From: Clavaria fumosa
Lineage: Eukaryota > Basidiomycota > Agaricomycetes > Agaricales > Clavariaceae
Assembly (NCBI GenBank): GCA_951802425.1
Contig: OX637803.1
Span: 2,666,001 to 2,730,000 of the forward strand
Reading direction: 5' to 3'
Length of the DNA: 64,000 bases
Shown here: positions 22,933-35,100 of the stretch, piece by piece
Position numbering within the stretch: position 1 is the stretch's first letter
How the letters are laid out: every line of letters starts with the position of its first letter
Program-made: the position numbers and the translations under genes
The notes under the pieces: generated by a model
What the model was told of the DNA's origin: nothing
The model's input: the letters and a program-made list of their open reading frames with translations, nothing else
Databases searched by the model: none

Positions 22933-25900
22933 CATGCCCTGCTGTTCCTGTTGTGAAAGATGGAGGACTGTTTACTGATGCCGAGTTAGCGCAGCTCCAG
23001 AGGGTCCAGGATTGGATCGCAAAGGACAAGGCGGCTCGCGGTATCATTCGAAACGGCTGTGATGTGTCTCAGTGGCCCCATATTACTGACTGTACTACCT
23101 CGAAGGACCTGTGGGACACCCTACGAAAGTTCCATTGCGACAATCAGCTCGACATCGACATACATTACTACTTTGGAGAACTTTTCACTCGAAAGTATGT
23201 CGAAGGTTCTTTGATGGCCAACCACATCGCGACATTACGAGATCTACAACATAGAATTACGGCGGCAGGCGAGTCGATCCTGGACATATACGTTGCCTGT
23301 GCGCTGGCACTCTCCCTACCTAAGACTCCAGCTTGGGAGGTAATAAAAATCCAGTTACTCAGTATGAAGCCCCTGACGGCCGACAACGTCGGCGCGGTAC
23401 TTCAAGCTGAAGCAAATCGGCGTGAGCGCAATAAATCTGGAGGGTCAATGGCCTTATTTACCTCAGAAAAGCCCAAAAAGGGGAAGGGAAAAGGTTCGAA
23501 AGGGAAGGACTCCCAGTCGTCTCCGAAGCCGACAGACGAATGCCGGTACTGCAAGCACTTGGGCCATTGGGCCGACAAGTGTCCTCAACGCGAGGAGGAC
23601 AGGCGGACTAAGACTAAACCATCTACAAACTCTGGGTCAGCGAACGCAGCAATAGCTCAGACGGCAGAGCCTACCTCGTGCGCAGTGGGTCATGTCTACA
23701 CAGCGACGGACTCGCATGGGCATACTGGGACTATCCTAGACACTGGGGCAACCGGGCACATGTTCTGTGAGCGCGGATACTTCGATACGTACGAGGCGGC
23801 CCGCGGGGAGACCGTCTCAGTGGGAGACCGTAGGGACATACCTGTTGTGGGACGCGGAAGCGTTACCCTTCAAGTGAGGCTCGCCCACGGACCCCGCAGG
23901 CTGACTCTCCACAACGTACTGCACGTTCCCCACCTTGGAATGAACTTGGTCAGTCTTGGTGCTCTCCAAATGGGCGGCGCAACGTACCAAAGTACCCCCG
24001 AGGGCATCTCCGTTGCCTCTAGTGGCGAGGACCTGCTCTCTGCGAGGCTCGAGGCAGGCCTGTACCACCTGAATGTCGAGCTCGATGCCAGCACCGTGGC
24101 CTACGCTGTCACGAGTGGGAGCCTACGTTTGTGGCACCGACGATTTGGTCACCTTCACCATGATGCTATCAGACAGCTTGCACGAAAGGGAATGGTTAAC
24201 GGACTCACCCTGTTAGACCCGAAGGAGTACGACCGCGTTTGCGAGGGATGCGCTCTTGGCAAGTCACACAGACTACCACTCCCAGGGGTCAGCGAGACAA
24301 AGTACGAACGAATGGGTTTACTCACCACGGACCTCATGGGACCAATGGCCGTCGCGTCTTGGTCCGGCATGCTCTACGCCCTCATCGTTGTCGAAGCCAG
24401 TTTGAGGTATACCGTATGCCGCTTGATGGAAACAAAGCGAGAGGCGGCGACAGCTCTAAAAGAGGTCATCGCACTTCTTGAGTGGCAGTCAGGGGTGAAG
24501 ACAAAGAAGATATGTACCGACAACGGCGGGGAGTTTGTCAACCCTACCATTGATGAGCTCTGCAGGCATAACGGAATCGTGCACGAGACGACAACTCCAT
24601 ATACGCCCGAACAGAACGGTATTGCCGAGCGCACTATTGCCACCTGTTTTGAGATGGTGAGATGTATGCTTCATTCGAGCAAAATGGACTCACGGTATTG
24701 GGGCGAGGCCCTGATGTACGCTGTCCATATTCGCAACCTTTCACCTACGTCCGCTCTCCCCAACGTCGTCCCCTATGAGGCTTGGACAGGTCGGAAGCCG
24801 GACGTGTCGCACCTGCGAGTTTTTGGATCCGTCGCATACGCAAATATCCCTAAAAAGGTCCGTGGAGGTAAGCTGGAGCCCACCGCAGTCAAGTGTCGCT
24901 TACTAGGCTGGTGGGCCGACGAAACCAAAGGCTACCGACTCGAGGACATCGAGACCCGAGCTCTGGTTACCTCCCGCGACATTCGTTTTATCGAGGACGA
25001 CGTCGCATCGGACCTGGTAGAGATCGACGGCTCCGCCAGCAGTGTACCGACCCCTACTACAGCCCCTTTGATCGAGGCCGGGCCAGCTAGTGATCCTGTG
25101 AATGATGGAGAAGACGAGGTGGAGTCAGCGGATGATAGATCAATGGCAGAGAGGGCGATTTCTGACCTTGGACCAGGTAACGTCAACGCCCTTGACTCCC
25201 CCACCACCCAGGAACGTCCATCGAGGACACGGAGAGCGCCTGCGAGGTACGGTGTCGCGGCGACGGAGGATGAGGTCGACGCTGCGATAAATCAGTCAGC
25301 CACCCCGCATAGCGCACTCATCGTTACCTCCGAGGATCCACTCACCTATCGCGAAGCCATGCGATCCGGGCATTCGAAACAGTGGGAGAAAGCGGTAGCG
25401 ACGGAACTGGAGCAGTTGCGGTCGTCCGGGACCTTCGAGTGGGTATCGCGCATACCGGACGGGCGAAAACCCATCGGCAGTCGTATCGTCTTTCAAACGA
25501 AGCGCAATGGGGATGGAAACGTTATCAGACACAAAGCAAGAATAGTTGCGAAAGGGTACTCACAAATCCCCGGCCAGGATTTTGAGTTTACGTTCTCATC
25601 TGTTGCACGACTCACGACACTCCGCACCCTCCTAGCTATGGCAGCAAGAGAAGATTGGGAGCTCCATCAAGTCGACGTCGTCGGTGCGTATCTACAGGGA
25701 GATTTGGGTGAGGAACTGTATGTGACACCACCCGACGGCGTACGTACCGATGGCGACCAGCGCTTTTGGAGGCTGAAGAGGCCGCTTTACGGTCTCAAGC
25801 AGGCTGGGCGACAGTGGAAACTGAAGTTGGACGAAGCAATGAAAAAGCTCGGTTTTGCGAGCAGTTCTGCTGATGATTGTCTTTATATGAAGCACGGAGA

Positions 25901-26903
25901 GATGGAGGTGGTAGTCCTGGTCTATGTCGATGATATGGCCGTCGCAGCACCGCAGGCACAAGGGGTGATTTGGTTCAAAACAGAGCTAGGGAAAGTGTTT
26001 CATATTACTGATTTGGGAGAGTTGAAACATATCCTGGGTATCCGGATCCAACGTAATCGCGCGGCTCGAACGATCCGATTGGACCAGACCGCTTACATCC
26101 AGGTACTCCTCTCACGCCATGGCATGGAGGGTTCCACGCCTGTCGCAACGCCCGCGGTCGTCAAGGACCGACTCACCATCGCCTATTGTCCGTCTAACCC
26201 AGAAGAACGAAAATCGTACGATGAGTTCGCTGCGGGCTTCCGGTACCTGGAGTGCTTAGGTGGAATCCTTTACGCTACCCACACTCGTCCAGACATCCAG
26301 TACGCAACCGGTGTGTGCGCGCAGTTTGGCAGCAACCCCGGCAAACCACACCTCACCGCCCTCAAACGAATCCTTCGATATCTCAAGGGTACTGCTGGCT
26401 ACGGGCTTACCTTGGGTGGTAAAAACGACGGCGCGGATATCGTCGGGTGGGCCGACTCCGATTGGGCTCAGGACACCGACGACCGCCGCTCCATCGCCGG
26501 ATTTGTCTTCGACATCGCAGGTGGTACGGTGTCTTGGTCGTCGAAAAAACAACCCACGGTCGCACTCTCCACCGTCGAGGCTGAGTATATGGCGTCGGCA
26601 AACGCGACGAAGGAGGCCATTTGGCTCCGAACGTTGCTGGCTGACCTAGGATTCCCCCAGACGACTGCGACCTTGATTCGCGCCGATAATCAAGGCTGCA
26701 TAGCGCTCTCCCATCACCCCGTTGCCCACTCTCGCACCAAGCATATCGACATACGACACCATTTTGTTCGCGAACGCGTCGCGTCTGACGAGGTCGACTT
26801 ACGCTTTTGCCCCACCCACCGCATGCTGGCCGACATACTCACGAAACCACTCCCCCACGATGCTTTTGAGAAATTCCGGAGGGCCTTAGGCATCGAAGAG
26901 TAA
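22933..26903 (+). CDS. pol: Copia C Gag-Pol polyprotein, open frame
   Basis: About 1,320 codons are open to a TAA at 26,901-26,903. Domains in order are the rest of Gag, zinc knuckle CRYCKHLGHWADKC (about 23,535-23,580), protease LDTGATGHMF (about 23,735), integrase finger (WHRRFGHLHH to CEGCALGKSH), core with LTTDLMGP, CTDNGGEF and PEQNGIAERT, RT with YLQGDLGEEL and catalytic YVDD (about 25,925), and RNase H (GWADSDWAQDTDDRRS, STVEAEYMA, ADNQGCIALSHHP). No nonsense codon was seen in this stretch, unlike copia A and B. The only clear defect is the solo LTR in gag. The true start codon of the remaining frame is unknown. Confidence 0.93.
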
Positions 26904-26921
26904 CGTCTCGCCGAGTGGGAG

Positions 26922-27240
26922 TGATGCGAATAGGCCTCCCGCCCCTTCTTGGTACGGCTCACACCCTCTCTGACGCCTGCCGTTTTGGCTCCCGCCCTTT
27001 TCTATTTCTTGTAGCTACTGTTTGTCGTTTACACTCCCGCGACGCGGATCCCACCTTGTGGATCCCGCGATGCTTCCCTGTCTATGGTGCCGCCCTCCTC
27101 CTTTATAACACGTACTATGTACTCGTTGGGGATTCACGTCTCGACTCACTCGCGTGAATCCCCAGGTCTGTACCTCTTGCACTACTACAATATAATTAAC
27201 GTCTCGACTCACTCGCGTGAATCCCCAGCTGTTGCTGAAA
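26922..27240 (+). repeat. Copia C 3' LTR
   Basis: A 319-bp LTR directly after the polypurine tract, followed by the TGAGG target duplication. Confidence 0.93.
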
Positions 27241-27559
27241 TGAGGTCAATTGTATTGTAAAGGTCATTGTGGTTGACGAAGGGTGGATGACATCAGCAAA
27301 ACCTGTTTTGGTACTGTAGAAGCCATAGAAGCCATAGAATTGAGGGTATTTCTGCAGGCCTCTGTAGCTCTACATAGATTAAGGTATTCTATGCAGTATT
27401 GTGCAGAAAAGCCTTTCTGAAGCCTTGATTCAGTGTTCAATTTGTGTGCCAGTGCAATATTGATTATGCATGTAATACATGAAGTTTGGGAGGTTTGCTG
27501 GTGCTGCTCATCATTGTGCTACCACTTGTTGTGTTGTCATGTCCACTGCTGCCCTTGTC

Positions 27560-27975
27560 GTCATGGTCCACCGCTGCCACCCTTGCGCTCACCGCCGCCC
27601 CTCGCACTCGCTGCCACTGCCGTTGCGCTCACCGCTGCCGCCGTTGCGCTCACCGCTGCCGCCGTCACGCTCGCTGCCACTGTCACACTCACTGCCACCG
27701 CCCTCGCTGCTGCTACCCTCGCACTCACCGCCACCGCGCTCACTGCCACCACGCTCATGCTCACCGCCACCGTGCTCACGCTCACCACCACCACGCTCAT
27801 GCTCACGCTCACCGCCACCGCGCTCACGCTCACTGCCACCGCGCTCACGCTCACCGCCACCGCACTCACGCTCACCGCCACCGTGCTCGCACTCACCACC
27901 GCTGCCCTCGCACTCGCCGCTGCCCTCACCGCCGCCGCCCTCGACTGCCGCCACCCTCGCGCTCACTGCCACTGA
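27560..27975. repeat. CTCACCGCCAC-type microsatellite tract
   Basis: Imperfect 12-18-bp units of the type gctcaccgccac and gcgctcacgctc are open in several frames. No gene is inferred. Confidence 0.85.
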
Positions 27976-28400
27976 TGTGCGATGACAAATGCATGGACCC
28001 CCTTTGCAGTATCAGATCATGTGATCTGATGTTGAAGTTTTTCAAAGTCAACACCACCCGGTTTCTCGCATCCCCCCCTCTCCCTCTCCTCCCTCTCTCC
28101 CTCTCCTTCAGCGGCAGCGGCGGCGCGATGACGGCGATGACGACGACGGCGGCGGTGGCGGCACTCGCACCCCACCCCCCCCTCTCTCTCTCCTCTATCC
28201 CTTTCCTCTCCTCCCCCTCTCCCTCTCCCCCCTCTCTCCCTCTCCTTCAGCGGCGGCGGCGGTGGCAGCAGCACCCTCTCCCTCTCATCTCTATCTCTCC
28301 CTTTCCCTCTCCCTTTCCCTCTCCCTCTCTCCTCCCTCTCTCCTCTCTCTTCTCCCACCCCCCAGAAACAATAATGGCGGCGACGGGTGGGAACCACCAG

Positions 28401-28467
28401 GTGTGCCCTCCCCCCCACCTTTTTTTCGTTTTAGTTTTCTTTTTTGTTGTAAATTTACTATTGACAG
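28401..28467 (+). other. Intron-like module, copy b
   Basis: ACCACCAG is followed by GTGTGCCCTCCCCCCC, a T-rich run and TTTACTATTGACAG, then GGCAACGGACGACGG. It has the layout of a 67-nt GT-AG intron with a CTA-type branch region and matches the modules at 39,149 and 39,579. Confidence 0.5.
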
Positions 28468-28469
28468 GG

Positions 28470-28985
28470 CAACGGACGACGGCGGCAGCAGCAGCAGCGG
28501 CAGCAACAGCGGCGGCGGCAGCAGCGGTGGTGGCGGCGGCAACAGCGGCGGCAGCAACAGTGGCGGACAGCAGCGGCGGTGGCAGCGGCAGCACCATCAG
28601 CAGCAGCAGCGGCGGCGGCAGCAACAACGGCGGCGGCGGCAACAGTGGCGGACAGTGGCGGCGCCATCAGCAGCAGGAGCGGCGGCGGCGGCAGCGGCGG
28701 CGGTGGCACCATCAGCAGCAGCAGCAGCGGCGGCGGCGGCGCCATCAGCAGCAGCAGCGGCGGCGGCAGCAGCAACAGTGGCGGCGGTGGTGGCGCCATC
28801 AGCAGCAGCAGCGGCGGCGGTGGCAGCAACAGCGGCGGCGGCGTCGGCACCATCAGCAGCAGCAGCGGCGACAACAGCGGCAGCAGCAACAGTGGCGGAC
28901 AGCAGTGGCGGCGGCGGTAGCAACGGCAGCAGCAGCAGTGGCAGCGGCGGTGTGGCAGCAGATGCAGCCACAGCAGCAGCAGCAA
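28470..28985. repeat. CAGCAGCGGCGGC microsatellite tract
   Basis: Alternating cagcag and ggcggc triplets with ccatcagcagcagc units. All frames remain largely open, and no protein family is recognisable. Confidence 0.9.
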
Positions 28986-31921
28986 TGGCCCAGGCCCCCC
29001 ACCACGGTCACAGACTGATGACAGGGACTTGGGCCATTGATTTGCAGCAGCTGGTGTGCAAAGGAAGGGAGGGGTGGTGGTTGCAGGCAGGAAGCACCAT
29101 CTATGTAGTTCTACATAGTTCTACATAAGAAAGGCCTGTATCTATGTAGTTCTACATAGACCAGGAAGTTGTCTATGGCTTCTACAGGTCTATGTAGATC
29201 TACACAGCACTGCCGCAGTCTACTGCAGTATCACCCCCAGTTTGCTGATGGATTTTCATGTTCGATAGCGTCAGCTGCCCAGAGATCCATCAAATCGTCG
29301 ATTTGCTGCGCGGGCATCTGGTTGCGGCAGTAGATAAACTCAGCTAGTTCAAATTCCACCCTATTATTGAAGGGCATCCAATCCCTTGCCTCGATGGCAG
29401 CTTGGGGGACAGGGGCCAGGATGGGGGACGTCATTGCCGAGTGGATCACAAGGAACTCCTAAGGGAAATATAAGAGCACATCTCCACAATTAAAGTAGAC
29501 ATACCGTTAAGATAAGGATGATAGACTCTGCTTTGCACACGCTCAGACAAAGGCTGTGGAGTTGATTTTGTTGGTCGTTGGTCAGAGATATAAGAATCTG
29601 CATTGGGCATGTCATGAGAATTACGGGAGCCATCATGACTGTCTCTGGTGAAATCAAATGACTTGCCACCAGAGCATGCGGAGCCATGGTCACCGAGATG
29701 TTGGTAGTCATCGGGGTTGAGAAATTGGTGGTCATTGGGGCTAGGATGCTGGTAGTCATCAGGGCCAGAATATTGGTTGTTGTCCATGCCGGGATGTTGG
29801 TGGCTGTCGTGTTCTACATTTCACATCTCACTACCTGAGTAAGGATGAAATTGTCATTGCATGTGAAACGAGGTTGATAATCCATTCCATACCTCGAGAG
29901 TGTTGGACAGGAATATTGTCGTGAGGTGGATTGACCGTACATGTTTAGTCAACCCTGATTTATTACGGAACCATCGACAACAACCAAGGACATGACATTG
30001 GAGCCGGACAGGATTCAGTTTAGGGCGTCGAGGCTTTAATTGACACATCTGACAGATGAGTGTAGGCTCGAGAATTTGGCTAAGTCCGTTGTTTGTCACA
30101 TGTTCATCATATAACGGCGGTACAAACAAACCATTTTTTTTTCCCTTCGTCCAACATGTCAGAAGCAACATCCCGCATCACAACACGCGCTAAAAATGCT
30201 CTTGCGCATCCTGGCAGCATAGTCGCAAAGCATAAACGACGCTCGAAAGCAGAACTTGACCATGACCGCGAACTTGAAGCCAAGAAGAAAAAAGACATTG
30301 AAGAAAAAAAGCAGGCTACACTCGCATGCATTGCTGCCCTCGAAGCTCAGATGACCATTGACAATAAGAAAGCAAAAGAGTTACCCGCAAAACGTGGAGA
30401 ACAGGTGAATGGGTCGAATTCTCCAAGACCAAAAAAGTTTGATGCAATCAGAACAGGCGAGCCAGCGCAACAGCCAAGACCGAAAAAAAGTAGATGCGGT
30501 GGGAACTACAAAAAGATCACATGTAAGAGTGCCCTGTTTGCAATGAATGTAACTTACATAGCGGATGCCAAAGACTGCCCTGAGGACTCAAGGTACACGA
30601 GGCTCAAATACAGACATCGGCGAACCAGGAGAGTCTGGAGAGCTCAGTCACCGAGGCCGTACTAGGAAGTTTCCACTCTATATTGCTGATAGTGATGGAA
30701 GTGAGGTCGAAGGTACTGACGAAATTCAAGTAAGTCAAACAGTAAAAGGGGACGAAATGAAAATGTTATTGACTGACATACTACCCAGGGCAAGAAACAA
30801 TCTGAAATGGAAAAGGCGTCATCCCATCCACAAGGCAGCAGAGAGGTTCTTATAGATAATACTAAAAGGTTAGCCGTGATCACTAACCAGATATGGAACA
30901 AGCTTTGCACAGAACCTACCGTGGAAGCGTTGGAAATTGATGAAGATCCATTGCTCGTACGAGGATGGCCACTCAAGCGTTCTTATGCCTTACGTCGGAT
31001 TGTAAAGGAGGATGAGATATCTGATGATGACTTGGCGTTAACGGAGACTGAAGCATTGCCAGCAAAGAAACTAAAAGGACTCACCAGAGGCGCTATCAAA
31101 GCCATCCAGCAAGCTCCTGTAAGTGTAGCGAAACCAGCGAAACTGGCAAGGTCAGCGGGACAAGACGAAGCGAGAAGAACAGCAAGATCGGCGACAGTGG
31201 CACAGGGGAAGGACGCGCCTCGTGATAAGGTGAGCGTGCGAACCTTATCGCCTCAGGTGCTGACTAACTATGGTGACACAGCATGCAACAACGTGTGTCT
31301 TTCGTCTTCATCTGAGAGTCCATGCTCGCTCTTCATGAACTGACTCTTTTCTATTTGGATTTCAGCACTGAAAAAGTGAAATCGTCAGGTCTGATCAAGA
31401 ACTGGGTAGCAAATGTGAAGAAGAATTCCCAGCAGCTGGCGACGCTGACTACCGAGTCCAGCCAAATTTCGAGCGTCAATACCAGTGGCCGACCTCTTGC
31501 ATCCAAATCTAGCAGGACTTCTGTGTCTAGTATCGCCAAAGGGATCCAAAGCCTGAAGACTAGCGATGACCAGGTCGACACTCAGGCCGACTACGATGAC
31601 TTCTCCGGTTTAGAATTGCTTGAGGTTGAAGATGAGGGCCCAGAGCGTCAAGTGGCTGTCGCAAGCCCTGTCAAAGGCAACAAGCGACTCACGAGCACCG
31701 TGCGTATTGACCCCTTTCATACGCTTGTTCTAATTTCAGCATTAGGGCATTGTCAAGGTTGAACCTGGACAAAGCGGGGAACGCCTCGAGCTCATCAATG
31801 ATGCCAAACCCCAACAATCTCGCACCGGTATTCAGTCTCGTGCAATCAGAAAGTATAACAGCAGCCATCTTCCTCCGGCCTGTTTGGCTAACAATTGCTG
31901 GCGTCAAGTCTTTGTTCCTAC

Positions 31922-32153
31922 TGACGGTAATCAACCGGCCACCTTACATAATCTCATTTGCCTATTTGGGTATTGCACTTTGCGCTTGTACAGCTCAGTC
32001 TGTACTACGACTGAGCTGTGAGTCTTATTGTTTTTCATCACCCATTTTACATTTTCTGATGTCCTAATGTAGAACAGAACTACATTAGGTAGCTTGCTAC
32101 TCAGTCCGTACTACGACTGAGCTAACAGAACTACATTAGCCTTAATTTCTTTA
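31922..32153 (+). repeat. Copia B 5' LTR
   Basis: This 232-bp LTR differs from the 3' LTR at three sites, and each is a CpG against TpG/CpA pair (acataat/acgtaat, cagtctgt/cagtccgt, cagtccgt/cagtctgt). Confidence 0.93.
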
Positions 32154-32166
32154 GATTATGAGATCC
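32154..32166 (+). promoter_or_regulatory. Copia B primer-binding site
   Basis: GATTATGAGATCC abuts the 5' LTR, again overlapping the Gag ATG at 32,158. Confidence 0.6.
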
Positions 32167-35100
32167 AGCGCACAAAACGACATGCCCAACCCAAACTCGT
32201 CAAACAGTGCTATTGCCGTCCCTCGACTTCGTGATGACAGAGCAAATTGGCCCGACTACCAGTCGAAGGCCAGGACAGCTATGGGTGTGAGAGGGTTAAT
32301 ATGACACGTCGACGGAACTGCGAGAAAACCAGTGCCTTACCCTGAAGTAAATGGGGTCCCGATGAAAAAGCCGGGTCTTGAGGCTACTGATGACGATCTG
32401 GAAGAAAAAGAGAAGAGGCTAGATGAGTATGAGCAAAAGGAATATGGTGCGCAGCATGTCATGCTCACCACAATATCCACTCGCCTCGCTACCCTCATCA
32501 AATCTATGAGCGTGTCCGACATGTGGACAGCGATCCGTAACGATGCTACGAAGAAGAGTCAGTTACACAAAGTGGATACCCACCGCAGGCTCCAGTCGAT
32601 GCTCTGCGACGAGGAAGGAGACATCAAGGCACACCTCAATGCCATGACAAAACTCCGCGACAAGCTAGAAGGGATAGGCGCATCAGTTACGGATGAAGAC
32701 TTGTCAGGATCACTTACATAAGCAGGTTGGAAAGGCCAAGAAAGGATCGCAAAAGAGTTGCGGGAAGTTTGCGGACGAGTCACGTGACCCGAATGGGTGG
32801 TGGCTTACATAATGGGAAAATCACGTGACCCGGGCCTGGACGCATCACGTGACGCACGGGGTCCGAGCGTGGGAACGCCAGCAACTCCCGAACCGCTCGC
32901 TATATATACTACGTCGCTTTCTTACTTGTACCCTTTTCCCCTTATGTTAGTATCGTCATCATCGACCTTACGTTAAGTTGTGTGAACCGTGAGACTAAGT
33001 CTGACAAGACTTCGGGACGATGCTACTTACCTCACTCCCACACAGCTACCGCTCGCTTCTCCACACCATAACCCATGCCGCTAGCCTCTCCGGCACGGTG
33101 ATAAACCCTAACAACCTTATGAGGATCGTTCTAGAAGAGGCTCGCCAGCGCGAGCTCTCTGAAAACGCGCCCAAGTCGGGTGACGCTGCTCTAAATGTCA
33201 CTAAAGGAAAGGGGGGTAAAGGAAAAGGAAACGCGAACTCACCGAAAAACCCGTGTGCGACTTGCAAGTGCACGAACCACAAGACTGAGGATTGTTCCTC
33301 TAAAGGAGGAGCAAAGGAAGGCCAAGCACCCTGGCAGAAAAAAGCAGACAAAGCGAATATGGCAGCTACATCAACTCCCAAGCAGAAAGATAGCGAGGAT
33401 TACCTCGCATTCACCTGTCTTGGCGACTGCCCGACTGCCGCTGCCGCTTCTGCCAGTGTCAAGCGACCGCACGAGGTTATCCTCAACAGCGGAGTGACCG
33501 CACATTTCTGCCCCGATAAGTCCATGTTCCACACATACTCACCTACTGCCCATAAAGCAGTGACGGCTGCCGATGGCTGCGTCCTTAGCTCCATTGGACG
33601 TGGGGACGTACTCCTTGATGTTCCTAATGGAACGGGGGTTAGTAAGTTCAAGCTTAAAAATGTTGCCCATGCACCAAGCATGGCGTTCACGCTCGTATCC
33701 ATCGGAAAGCTCGATGATGCCGGGTGTACCACAGAGTTTACGGCGAACTCCTGCCTCGTGAGCGACTCAACAGGCAGAGTAATCGCTCGCATTCCGAAAA
33801 CAAATGGCCTGTATTGCATATCAGCCCCGTCAGTTGTGACAGACACTGCTCACGTAGCGATAAACCCTCAGAAACTCACCTTGTACCAAGCGCATCGTGT
33901 CTTCGGCCATGTGAACTATGCAGCGGTCAGACACGCAATCTCTACCAAGAAAGTTACTGGGATCGAGATAGAGGACACAACTGACACACCTTTTTGCAAC
34001 GCCTGTGCTCAGGCCAAGCCCAATCGCCTCCCGTTCCCGGAAAAGGCGTCAAACAAAGCGGAAACGTACGGTGAACGCATCCACACAGATGTATGGGGCC
34101 CAACACCCACCGCGTCGATTGGTGGGAACCGCTACACTGTCGATTTCGTTGACGATGCGACCAGGTGGACCGAGGTTGTTGCTATACAAAGAAAGTCTCA
34201 AGCGTTCAGCGCATACAAAAAGCTAGAGGCTGAAATCAACACTCACAAGAATACAAAGGTCAAATACCTTCGTTCTGACCATGGCGGAGAGTTCCTTGGC
34301 GACGCGTTCTCGGACCACCTAGCAGAAAAGGGCACAAAACGAGAACTCACCGTCCACGACACGCACGAGCAAGTCGGCGTCGTGGAACGCTGGAACAGAA
34401 CGAAAGCTGCACTAGCCCGTGCTATGCTCATTGACTCGAAGCTTCCCAAGAGTCTCTGGGCAGCAGCTATGAGTCACGCAGCATGGATAAAGAACCGTGC
34501 ACCTACCCGCACACTTGATGGCAACACGCCGTACCAAGCTCAGTACAGACAACACCCAGACTTCTCGAAAGCTGTCCCGTTCGGAACTTGCGCCTGGATC
34601 AAGATTGTCGATGCCGGAAAGCTTGACACGCGCGCACGATTCGGTTACTTCGTTGGTTTTGATTCAATGAGCACAGGATACTGGATTTACTTCCCTGATA
34701 AAAAACAGATTAGAGTCGAGCGCAAAGTTGTTTTCAACCGAGATAATGATGCTGACCCCGTGGTTTGGACAGCCGAGACACTGGCTGAAGGGGAGAGACG
34801 TAGATTCATTCAGGATCCTGCTCCAACCCACGACGACGACCCCGACGACGCACCTCACACAGATGAAACGAACGGATCTACTCCCATCGATCCTGTTCCC
34901 CTTCAAGATCCAGACATTGAAGAGACAACTGTCGAGGATGAGCTTGACCGTCCATGTTGACCATGCCCACAACCTGGATATTACAGGTTCCTAGCAGGCA
35001 AAGCACCTCGAAAAGAAAATGTCAATGTTGTGATTCATGTCGCAGATGATGAACACGATGACTTACCCATGTTTGCACTCCACACAGGTGCTATTGGCAG

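Larger units (their letters stand above)
22143..27240 (+). mobile_element. Ty1/copia retrotransposon C
   Basis: A 5,098-bp element with 319-bp LTRs (22,143-22,461 and 26,922-27,240) starting TGATGCGAAT and ending GCTGAAA. The target duplication is TGAGG (22,138-22,142 and 27,241-27,245). The purine tract GCCGAGTGGGAG abuts the 3' LTR. A 305-bp solo LTR interrupts gag. It is the best preserved retrotransposon of the window and sits inside the Plavaka transposase. Confidence 0.95.
27296..29235. mobile_element. Trinucleotide-rich insertion in Plavaka transposase
   Basis: Plavaka coding sequence stops at about 29,231 and resumes at about 27,295. The ends are imperfect inverted repeats, ATCAGCAAAACCTG with GGTACTGTAGAAG at left, mirrored by CTACTGCAGTATCACC and AGTTTGCTGAT at right, with TCTACATAG subterminal repeats on both sides. 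Inside are a GCC/CTCACCGCC block (27,560-27,970), a pyrimidine-rich block (28,060-28,360), an intron-like module and a CAGCAGCGGC block (28,470-28,980). No transposase or credible gene is present. This is inferred to be a non-autonomous DNA element. Confidence 0.55.
21254..30060 (-). pseudogene. Plavaka-type transposase, broken by two insertions
   Basis: Plavaka transposases are CACTA-like enzymes common in Agaricomycetes. From 30,060 downward there is a C2H2 finger (CHVLGCCRWFRNKSGLTKH), a Ser/Pro/Asp-rich linker, YHPYLNG, an intron, and WMPFNNRVEFELAEFIYCRN with QIDDLMDLWAADAIE. Then come the insert at 27.3-29.2 kb, HNDLYNTIDLIP split by copia C, VAWQSFTMKYNGEPL, DVWFRDPCLIVRNML, DYAPYRDYDEEGDRQFQDFM and FVPIILGSDKTTVSVATGQ. 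An internal loss joins this to the C-terminal PGLDGMRSLDVARVMLFFSF and LHLDCVLRAAHLIGVYG, ending TTTTAAT-side at 21,254. Copia C is flanked by TGAGG, which restores the frame. Much of the catalytic middle is missing. Confidence 0.85.

Noticed and set aside
21254..30060. A TET/JBP oxygenase gene, as sometimes carried by KDZ or Plavaka elements
   Set aside because: Searched for a neighbouring dioxygenase HxD...H pattern by eye and found none in the recognisable parts.
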